The notes under the pieces: generated by a model
Databases searched by the model: none
What the model saw: only the letters and a program-made list of their open reading frames with translations
What the model was told of the DNA's origin: nothing
Shown here: one piece after another, positions 58,467-64,000 of the stretch
Layout of the letters: every line of letters begins with the position of its first letter
Position numbering within the stretch: position 1 is the first letter of the stretch
Position numbers and translations under genes: made by a program
Assembly: GCF_014203705.1 (NCBI RefSeq)
Contig: NZ_JACHJR010000001.1
Span: forward strand, 4,154,001-4,218,000
DNA: 64,000 nucleotides
Source of the DNA: Kitasatospora gansuensis
GTDB lineage: Bacteria; Actinomycetota; Actinomycetes; Streptomycetales; Streptomycetaceae
Direction: 5' to 3'

Positions 58467-60008
58467 CTACGCGGCAAGGGCGATACGACTGGGCGCTGCG
58501 CGGCGGTTGTCGGCGGACTGAGTGCCGCGAACGGTGGTGGGGCGGCGGCGACGGTTGCGGTTCGAGGAGGCGCTGCGGCTCGGACGCTCGACGACGGGGG
58601 CGGCGATCACCGTGGGGATGCCGGTGGGGACCCGGGCGCCGGTGATGCGGGCCAGTTCCTCGTCGGTGGAGTGGACCCGGACGGAGGAGGCGGGGGTGAT
58701 GGCGGCGGTGGTCAACATGCGGGCCATCTCGCGGCGCTGGTTGGGCAGCACCAGGGTGACGACGGTGCCGGACTCGCCGGCCCGGGCGGTGCGGCCGGCC
58801 CGGTGCAGGTAGTCCTTGTGGTCGTTCGGCGGGTCCAGGTTGACCACCAGGTCGAGTCCGTCGACGTGGATGCCGCGGGCGGCGACGTTGGTGGCGATCA
58901 GCGCGGTCACCTGGCCGTTGCGGAACTGCTCCAGGGTGCGGGTGCGCTCCGGCTGGGACTTGCCGCCGTGCAGGGCCGCGGCCTTCACCCCGTTGGCGAG
59001 CAGGTCCTGGACCAGGCGGTCCGCGCCGTGCTTGGTGTCGATGAACATGATCACCCCGCCGTCCCGGGAGGCGATGTGGGCGATCGTGGCGTTCTTGTCG
59101 GCGTGCTGGACCTGGAGCACGTGGTGCTCCATCGTGCTGACCGCTCCGGCGGACGGGTCGACCGAGTGGGTGACCGGGTCCTTGAGGAAGGTCCGCACCA
59201 GGCGGTCGACGTTGCGGTCCAGGGTGGCGGAGAACAGCATCGTCTGGCAGCCCTCGGCGACCTGCTGGAGGAGCTCGGTGACCTGCGGCAGGAAGCCCAT
59301 GTCGGCCATCTGGTCGGCCTCGTCCAGCACGGTGATGCCGACGCCGTCCAGCTGGCAGTCGCCGCGCTGGATCAGGTCCTTGAGCCGGCCGGGGGTGGCG
59401 ACGACGATCTCGGCGCCGCGGTTGAGCGCCTGTGCCTGGCGTCCGATCGACATCCCGCCGACCACGGCCGCCATCCGCAGCCGCACCGCATGGGCGTAGG
59501 GGGTGAGGGCTTCGGTGACCTGCTGGGCCAGCTCACGGGTGGGGACCAGGATCAGGGCCAGCGGGCGGCGGGGTTCGGCGCGCTGTCCGGCGGTGCGGGC
59601 CAGGACGGCGAGACCGAACGCGATGGTCTTGCCGGAGCCGGTGCGGCCCCGGCCCAGCACGTCGCGGCCGGCCAGCGAGTTGGGCAGCGTGGCGGCCTGG
59701 ATCGGGAACGGCGAGGTGACGCCCTGGCGGGTCAGCACCGACAGCAGTGCCTTCGGCATGTCCAGCTCCTCGAAGGACTCGACCGGCGGCAGTGCCGGGG
59801 TGGTGCTCACCGGCATCGCGAACTCGCCCTGCGGGGACGAGTTCTGACGGCCGTTCCGGCCGGAGGAACGCCCGCCGCCGGCCGGGCGGTCGCCGTAGAA
59901 GGAGCTGCCGCCGGAGCGGGACCTGGAGCCGGCGCCGCCACCGGAGCGGGAGGACGCGGCGGAGCGGGAGCTGGCGTTCTGGTAGGAGGAGCGACTGGAG
60001 CGGTTCAT
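58467..60008 (-). CDS. DEAD-box RNA helicase, RhlE/DeaD-like
   Basis: 513 aa from ATG 60008 with AGGAAGG upstream. The N-terminus is Ser/Arg/Gly-rich and probably disordered. Helicase motifs are complete: Q-motif FPIQAATLP, I GRTGSGKT, Ia PTRELAQQ, Ib TPGRLKDLI, II VLDEAD, III FSATLDR, IV FIDTKHG, V ARGIHVDGLD, VI HRAGRTARAG. A basic tail (RNRRRRP) may bind RNA. Remodels structured RNA, often cold-induced, and lies near cspA. The long 5' gap may hold an autoregulatory leader. Confidence 0.92.
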   Translation of the reverse strand: MNRSSRSSYQNASSRSAASSRSGGGAGSRSRSGGSSFYGDRPAGGGRSSGRNGRQNSSPQGEFAMPVSTTPALPPVESFEELDMPKALLSVLTRQGVTSPFPIQAATLPNSLAGRDVLGRGRTGSGKTIAFGLAVLARTAGQRAEPRRPLALILVPTRELAQQVTEALTPYAHAVRLRMAAVVGGMSIGRQAQALNRGAEIVVATPGRLKDLIQRGDCQLDGVGITVLDEADQMADMGFLPQVTELLQQVAEGCQTMLFSATLDRNVDRLVRTFLKDPVTHSVDPSAGAVSTMEHHVLQVQHADKNATIAHIASRDGGVIMFIDTKHGADRLVQDLLANGVKAAALHGGKSQPERTRTLEQFRNGQVTALIATNVAARGIHVDGLDLVVNLDPPNDHKDYLHRAGRTARAGESGTVVTLVLPNQRREMARMLTTAAITPASSVRVHSTDEELARITGARVPTGIPTVIAAPVVERPSRSASSNRNRRRRPTTVRGTQSADNRRAAPSRIALAA

Positions 60009-60373
60009 GGGCAACCTTCCTGGGCGGCACGTCGCGCGGAGGCTCCGCAGCGCGGGGCGCCGGCAGGAGGTCACAGGGGAACGGGCCGAAAGTGTGGGGG
60101 AGCGGGGCGTGGACGGTGAAACCGTGCGGCACGTCACCTCAGGTCGGCGCTCACCGCAGAGGGCGGGAGCGAAGATCCTCGAACCGTGAGATCTCACGGC
60201 AGGGCACCGATCCGGACGCGGCGCTGTACTGCTCGCGTGGGGACGGCTGCCGGTGGCGGAGCCAGGGGGCCTGAACGGCCCGGGGTCGATCGTGGAGCAA
60301 TGCCGAGGGGCCCGCACCGGGCGTGTACGCGGTGCGGGCCCCTCGCTGCCAGGCGGGTGCCGGGGCAGGAAAA
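60009..60373. other. gap between helicase and cspA with cspA terminator
   Basis: No gene recognised. It contains the hairpin at 60304-60345, terminating leftward cspA transcription, and the probable 5' leader and promoter of the helicase gene. The helicase ribosome site is at about 60015-60021. Confidence 0.55.
60304..60345 (-). terminator. terminator of cspA
   Basis: CGAGGGGCCCGCACC and its exact complement (15-bp arms) around a 12-nt loop, 29 bp past the stop of the leftward cspA gene. Confidence 0.8.
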
Positions 60374-60577
60374 CTACAGCGGACGAATGTTCTCGGCCTG
60401 CGGGCCCTTCTGGCCCTGCGTGACGTCGAACTCGACCTTCTGGCCCTCGAGCAGCTCACGGAAGCCGTTGGCGTTGATGTTCGAGTAGTGGGCGAACACG
60501 TCAGGACCGCCACCCTCCTGCTCGATGAAGCCGAAGCCCTTTTCCGCGTTGAACCACTTCACAGTGCCATTAGCCAT
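60374..60577 (-). CDS. cspA: cold-shock protein CspA-type
   Basis: 67 aa from ATG 60577 with AAGGAG eight bases upstream. MANGTVKWFNAEKGFGFIEQEGG has both RNP motifs (KGFGFIE and DVFAHYSNI) of single-domain cold-shock proteins. Binds single-stranded RNA and melts structure. It may act with the DEAD-box helicase downstream. Its leader contains a hairpin followed by a T-run at 60671-60703. Confidence 0.94.
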   Translation of the reverse strand: MANGTVKWFNAEKGFGFIEQEGGGPDVFAHYSNINANGFRELLEGQKVEFDVTQGQKGPQAENIRPL

Positions 60578-60670
60578 AAAAAATCTCCTTCAAAGGACAG
60601 TCCAAAACCCGCACAGTGCGGACTTCGAGTCGCCGTGACGAGCACCCACCCGGGGAAAGAGCCGGGAAAC

Positions 60671-60703
60671 AAAAAATGCGCCTGCGACACATCAGCAGGC
60701 GCA
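60671..60703 (-). terminator. leader hairpin with U-tract upstream of cspA
   Basis: On the minus strand TGCGCCTGC and GCAGGCGCA pair (9-bp arms, 9-nt loop), followed at once by TTTTTT. This is an intrinsic-terminator shape, about 95 bp before the cspA ATG, and no gene precedes it on this strand until 61.5 kb. It is therefore likely an attenuator, or a terminator releasing a short leader RNA. Confidence 0.6.
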
Positions 60704-61230
60704 CACAAGGTTCATGGGGACCACTACTGCAACTACGACGACGATAGCAGGCCGGGGCTCACAATGGTGGGATATTTTGCCTTCGGTTTCTCGGTGGCTC
60801 ACCTGGAGCGGCAGTCCGCCGCGCCGTCGCGTCCATCAACATGCCTTGCTGGCACGGTAGTTGGGCTTCATGCGCTGCCACTGCCGATGACTCCCCGGGG
60901 AGGGTGACTTGCGCGGTTGCGGAGCCCTGCCTCGCCGTGGCGGCCCCGCACGGGCGGCGTATCGCACTCCCGGCTCTCCGGTCCGGAGAATTCCGTACGG
61001 TGCGCACGGGGGTCCAGTCGGCCTGGAAGCTCGAATCCTTCGGAATTCCCGCTCTCGTACCTTCCGGCTCACGCTCGGCGAAATCTGGACCGGTCCGCTG
61101 TCCTTTGCCGGCCGGTCCCTTCGAGGGGCGGAGCAGAACACCGCGCAAGCACTTCGCCGTCGGACCGGGCTCAGGACGCCGTACGAGGCCCAGGCTTCCG
61201 GCCGGGGCCAGGACTGAGGGGGACGGTACG
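60704..61230. other. intergenic stretch, cspA promoter region
   Basis: No convincing gene. The part nearest cspA (60704-60790) is A/T-richer than surroundings and is expected to hold its promoter. Open frames across 60841-61230 overlap on both strands without consistent codon bias or a ribosome site and are not called. Confidence 0.45.
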
Positions 61231-61267
61231 ACGAAGGCCCCGACCGCTGGGCGGTCGGGGCCTTCGT
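61231..61267 (-). terminator. terminator beyond the tRNA-Ser fragment
   Basis: 17-bp perfect arms (ACGAAGGCCCCGACCGC and its complement) around a TGG loop, four bases beyond the CC end of the tRNA-Ser fragment, just where a tRNA terminator would lie. Confidence 0.8.
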
Positions 61268-61272
61268 ACAGG

Positions 61273-61325
61273 CGGAGGATACGAGATTCGAACTCGTGCG
61301 GGTTTTATCCCAACACGCTTTCCAA
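61273..61325 (-). pseudogene. 3' fragment of tRNA-Ser(GGA), candidate attachment site
   Basis: The minus strand reads TTGGAAAGCGTG (anticodon loop with GGA and the 3' half of its stem). A long variable arm, a T arm (ACGAGTTCGAATCTCGT) and the 3' acceptor strand ATCCTCC plus discriminator G follow. The 5' acceptor strand GGAGGAT and the D arm are missing: sequence 5' of the anticodon loop is unrelated. A break at the anticodon loop is typical of attachment sites left by tyrosine integrases in tRNA genes. The retained native terminator suggests the element lies to the right. Confidence 0.75.
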
Positions 61326-61503
61326 TTCTCCCGAACGCCGTCCGCCGGGATCCGTACCCGTTCTGAGCTGCGGCGGAGCAAGTCGCCGCTGGAGCGTTGA
61401 GCCGGGCTGGACGGGGGTGAATGAGACCAGAACTGAGACCAGAGCTGCCACGGTGGCCCAGCGCGTTGTATGGCCCGGCGACGGGCGAAGTGAGGCCTGG
61501 GCG

Positions 61504-62475
61504 TCAGAGCCAGCCCTTGTGGGCGGCTTTGATGCCTGCTTCGAAGCGGCTGGCGGCACCGAGGCGTTCCATGATGGACGCCATGTGGCGGCCGACGGTG
61601 CGGGAGGAGATGCCCAGGCGCTGTCCTGCCGCGTCGTCGGTGAGTCCTGTGCCGAGCAGGCGCAGCAGCTCGCGTTCGGTGGGGGTGAGTCCGGTGGCCG
61701 GGTCGTCGGGCTGGGCTGCGCCGAGCGGGACGGCGGTGTTCCAGGCTTGCTCGAAGAGGTCGAGCAGGGCGTGGAGGATGCCGGGCTCTGTGACGTGAAG
61801 CGCGCCTTTGCGGTTGTCGGCGGGGTCGATGGGGACGAGGGCCTGGGCACGGTCGACGATGACCATGCGCTGGGGGATCGCCGGCGCGGTACGGACCTCG
61901 CTGCCCTGACTGAGCAGCCAGTGGGCGTAGGTGGTGACGTGGGGCTGGTGGCGGGTGGAGTCCTGATAGAGGGTGCGCATGGTGACGCCACGGGCCAGGA
62001 CCTTGGCGTCCGCGGGGCGGCTGGCGGTGAGATCCTCCGGGCGCTGGTTGCCGGGCTGGCTGCTGAGGACCTCGCTGGTGGTGGAGTGGCCCATCTGTTC
62101 GAGGCGGGCGTGGATCGCGTCCATGCCCAGGAGGTGTTCGCCATGGGTGGCGCGGTGTTCGGCGCGGTCGGCGACCATGCGGGTGACGGCGGCGCGGGAG
62201 GCGGCGAGGCGGGCCTGGCGGGCCGCGAGTTCGGCTTCCTGGCGGGCGAGCATGTCGGCGAGGCCGACCTCGGGGTCGATGGCGCGCATCCGTCCGGGAT
62301 GGTCGGCGGACGCGCGCACCAGCATGAGGCCGGCGAGCTCGTCGAGGTGGTCGTGGACCTGCGTGGGAGAAAGGGCGCACTGCGCGGCGATCTCATCCAC
62401 GCCGTGTCCGGGGTGGTCGAGCATGGCCCGGTAGACCACAGCCCCCGTGGCCGACAGGCCCAGTGCCTCCAACAT
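61504..62475 (-). CDS. TrmB-like/LuxR-type transcription regulator
   Basis: 323 aa from ATG 62475 with GGGGGGA upstream. N-terminal TrmB-like winged helix (LEALGLSATGAVVYRAMLDHPGHGVDEIAAQ), a coiled coil (DMLARQEAELAARQARLAAS), a PLD-like middle part (RMVIVDRAQALVPIDPADNR), and LuxR helix-turn-helix LTPTERELLRLLGTGLTDDAAGQRLGISSRTVGRHMASIMERL. Same layout as 39389-40381 but with a standard LuxR C-terminus. A perfect 12-bp palindrome lies upstream, and a small secreted peptide gene is divergent, so it may respond to that peptide. Confidence 0.85.
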   Translation of the reverse strand: MLEALGLSATGAVVYRAMLDHPGHGVDEIAAQCALSPTQVHDHLDELAGLMLVRASADHPGRMRAIDPEVGLADMLARQEAELAARQARLAASRAAVTRMVADRAEHRATHGEHLLGMDAIHARLEQMGHSTTSEVLSSQPGNQRPEDLTASRPADAKVLARGVTMRTLYQDSTRHQPHVTTYAHWLLSQGSEVRTAPAIPQRMVIVDRAQALVPIDPADNRKGALHVTEPGILHALLDLFEQAWNTAVPLGAAQPDDPATGLTPTERELLRLLGTGLTDDAAGQRLGISSRTVGRHMASIMERLGAASRFEAGIKAAHKGWL

Positions 62476-62852
62476 GACGATCCCCCCGGTGTCGTGGTCC
62501 CACCGCCGGAATGTGGCGATGACATGCGCATCCTTCCAGGGCGACGGAACCGCTTCAAGATCCGTTAAGCGCCCTTCGTTGCAGCTCGCGGCATATGCCG
62601 GGCAACTCTGCGCCTCCACATCACTCCGGCCGCCCCACGCCTGAAAGGACGTGGCATGGACATGGTTGGCTGTCTGGAGTCGGACTGTCCGGTTGGCGAC
62701 AGCCGTAGGCCCTTTCCAGGGGTACCGGTGGGCGGCGAAGCTATTGATCGCCGGCAGGGAAGCAACCCGAACGGCAGCCGGACGAGGCGTCAACCGCGGG
62801 ACGCACGCCGGAAATCTCCCTCGCCATCCCGACAGAGCAAAGGACCACTCCC
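62476..62852. other. intergenic region between LuxR-type gene and peptide gene
   Basis: A 377-bp region with no convincing gene. It includes the palindrome CGGCATATGCCG (62589-62600). An open frame at 62656-62856 (MDMVGCLESDC) lacks a ribosome site and is not called. Confidence 0.5.
62589..62600. promoter_or_regulatory. palindrome upstream of LuxR-type gene
   Basis: CGGCATATGCCG is a perfect 12-bp palindrome 114 bp before the regulator start and 253 bp before the peptide gene. Candidate operator. Confidence 0.4.
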
Positions 62853-62999
62853 GTGATCAGCACCCGTATTGCCCAGGCCGCCGCGGTCCTCGCCGTCGCC
62901 CTGAGTGCACTCGTCGTCGCACCCGCCGCCGTCGCCGTCACGGCCGCGCCGGTCCCGGTCACCGTCCAGAGCTCCGACAGCCTCGGCTGGGGTGGCTGA
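62853..62999 (+). CDS. 48-aa secreted peptide precursor
   Basis: GTG 62853 with AAAGGA upstream; stop TGA at 62997. VISTRIAQAAAVLAVALSAL is a signal-peptide n/h-region, with cleavage probable in the Ala-rich stretch after it (around PAAVAVTA). The released part would be about 17 residues, ending SSDSLGWGG. No Cys. The downstream gene overlaps its end. Divergent from a LuxR-type regulator. Could be a signalling peptide or a small antimicrobial. No family recognised. Confidence 0.6.
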   Translation: MISTRIAQAAAVLAVALSALVVAPAAVAVTAAPVPVTVQSSDSLGWGG

Positions 63000-63306
63000 G
63001 CCACCGGTGGAGATCGTCTACACCAGCCTGCACCGCCGACACCCCGCCGTGGCACCAGCGCCCGGCGAAGCGGCCGAAGTCCTCGGCGCCGTGTGGGCGC
63101 ACGCCCTTCCCGACGACGGACTCCAGCACGTATCCGCCCGCAGTGAGGACAACCGCATCGACCTCCTGCTCTACCTCCTCACCTCCGATCCGGACACCCC
63201 TGGCACGCACTGCCCTCTCCAGCGAGCCACCGCCCTGATCGCCCGCAGCCACCAGGCCTCACCTTCGCTGCGGCACCAGTTCCTGTTGCCGGACCCCTCC
63301 GCCTGA
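62992..63306 (+). CDS. 104-aa hypothetical protein coupled to the peptide gene
   Basis: GTG 62992 overlaps the last codons of the peptide gene (8 bp). VAEPPVEIVYTSLHRRHPAVAPAPGEAAEVLGAVWAHALPDDGLQHVSARSEDNRIDLLLYLL is followed by HCPLQRATALIARSHQ. It has no signal or membrane helix. Coupling means it probably serves peptide maturation, immunity or sensing. Function unknown. Confidence 0.6.
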   Translation: MAEPPVEIVYTSLHRRHPAVAPAPGEAAEVLGAVWAHALPDDGLQHVSARSEDNRIDLLLYLLTSDPDTPGTHCPLQRATALIARSHQASPSLRHQFLLPDPSA

Positions 63307-63439
63307 CCCCGGTCCGGCGCTCGTCCGACAGCCTGGTCACAGCCTCCGCGTGAACACTCCGCGCACTCGCACGTCACTCCACGGCACCCGCGTGCCGTCC
63401 CGCAACGGCACCCGTGTGCCCTCCCACAGGAGAATCCCC

Positions 63440-64000
63440 ATGTCCAAGCCCGCTATCCGCCGCATCGCCGCCCTCGCCACCGCCTCCGCCTTCCTGCCCG
63501 TCTCGATGGTGCTCGGCGCGCAGAGCGCCTCGGCGTCGGTCGGCTCGTCGATCGTCAACATCGCCCAGGCCAACATCGGCGACGGCGCCTGCTCCACCAA
63601 CAGCGCGGGCGGCACGGGCTTCTACAGCAGTTGCACCGGCGACGCCGGCTCGCCCGAGAACTGGTGCGCGGACTTCGCCAAGTGGGTCTGGTCGCAGAGC
63701 GGCGTCAACGTCACCGGCCTGACCGCCGGCGCGGGCAGCTTCGCCCAGTACAACGGCGGTCTGCACAGCACCCCGCACGTCGGTGACGCCGTGGTGTTCA
63801 ACTACGCCGCCGGCTGGGCCTCCCACGTCGCGATCGTGGCCTCGGTCAACACCGACGGCACCATCACCACCATCGGCGGCAACGAAGGCGGCATCAGGGG
63901 CACCTATGCCTCGACCTCGCACGTCCGCCAGTCCTCGAAGTTCAGCGGCGCGGTCGGCTACAGCTCCTACTACGGCATGCGCATCAGCGGTTACGCCTCG
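63440..64000 (+). CDS. secreted CHAP-domain protein (cut by window edge)
   Basis: 187 codons visible from ATG 63440 with AGGAGA upstream. Signal: KPAIRRIAALATASAFLPVSMVLGAQSASA. The CHAP (NlpC/P60-superfamily) domain has its catalytic Cys in ENWCADFAKW and His in WASHVAIVASV, with TIGGNEGG after it. CHAP enzymes cleave peptidoglycan as amidases or endopeptidases. The part beyond 64000, perhaps a wall-binding domain, is unseen. Confidence 0.83.
   Translation, partial: MSKPAIRRIAALATASAFLPVSMVLGAQSASASVGSSIVNIAQANIGDGACSTNSAGGTGFYSSCTGDAGSPENWCADFAKWVWSQSGVNVTGLTAGAGSFAQYNGGLHSTPHVGDAVVFNYAAGWASHVAIVASVNTDGTITTIGGNEGGIRGTYASTSHVRQSSKFSGAVGYSSYYGMRISGYAS

Noticed and set aside
61271..61346. Intact tRNA-Ser(GGA)
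   Set aside because: The 5' acceptor strand and D arm are not present: bases before the anticodon loop cannot pair with ATCCTCC, so only a 3' fragment is supported.
60836..62380. 514-aa minus-strand open frame across the tRNA fragment
   Set aside because: Pro/Arg/His composition and passage through the tRNA fragment and terminator show it is a frame shadow of the LuxR-type gene.
1..64000. CRISPR array, rRNA operon, insertion sequence or secondary-metabolite assembly line
   Set aside because: No regularly spaced repeats, rRNA segments, transposase genes, or PKS/NRPS modules were seen on either strand.

Overview
The window is high-GC actinomycete DNA from a Streptomycetaceae-type chromosome (Streptomyces or Kitasatospora). 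The grounds are strong G/C third-position bias, many GTG starts with GGAGG-type ribosome sites, and a conserved core block in the order two SigB/F-type sigma factors, Dabb protein, tRNA-Ser(CGA), tadA, tadA-associated gene, upp and a LytR_C protein. That order matches what I recall of the sigN-sigF-tadA-upp neighbourhood of S. coelicolor. About sixty genes, one intact tRNA gene and one tRNA fragment are supported. There is no CRISPR array, rRNA operon or insertion sequence.

Layout. 1-6.2 kb: edge-cut flavohemoglobin, large surface protein with GEVED and Ig-like domains, and a coupled SPFH-NlpC/P60 pair. 6.2-8.6 kb: aldo/keto reductase, one-helix membrane protein, PTP-type phosphatase. 8.6-15.5 kb: the conserved core block. 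15.5-22.7 kb: HerA-like ATPase, rhomboid protease, PEBP-like protein, carbamoyltransferase, KTSC protein and HhH-GPD repair protein, with a 193-bp element bounded by 25-bp inverted repeats near 19.3 kb. 22.8-29.9 kb: an accessory block with a Crp/Fnr regulator, a small PycTM-like membrane protein and, divergently, four translationally coupled genes (cyclase-fold protein, GRR-type P-loop protein, SPFH/coiled-coil protein, DUF4407 membrane protein). This is the best candidate for an undescribed system.

30-48.3 kb: regulator/enzyme pairs with visible operators (VOC-TetR, MarR-DoxX, DGPF-ECF42 with DUF998, MarR-NmrA-MarR), an FtsX-type ABC exporter with a TrmB/LuxR-like regulator, an ABM-truncated globin fusion, a DacB-like carboxypeptidase, and an isochorismatase-GlxA pair. 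The ECF42 sigma factor carries a truncated integrase-like C-terminus. 48.4-51.4 kb: a possible type VII substrate pair, an RHH-PIN toxin-antitoxin module, and a MarR gene beside a half-length VOC gene. 51.4-55.5 kb: a GH10-CBM13-GH62 arabinoxylanase directly downstream of a membrane ECF sigma factor with a C-terminal AbfB-like domain, suggesting sugar-sensing control of the enzyme.

55.7-61.3 kb: small Streptomyces-type proteins, a MerR-like regulator behind a long repeat-rich leader, CBS protein, DEAD-box helicase and cspA, whose leader contains a hairpin plus U-tract. At 61.3 kb lies a 3' fragment of tRNA-Ser(GGA), from anticodon loop to acceptor end, with a terminator beyond it. This looks like an integration scar and suggests that DNA to its right (LuxR-type regulator, 48-aa secreted peptide, 104-aa protein, CHAP hydrolase) belongs to an integrated element. 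Starts, domains and operators are read by eye from sequence. Family names rest on motif recognition and no database search was run.
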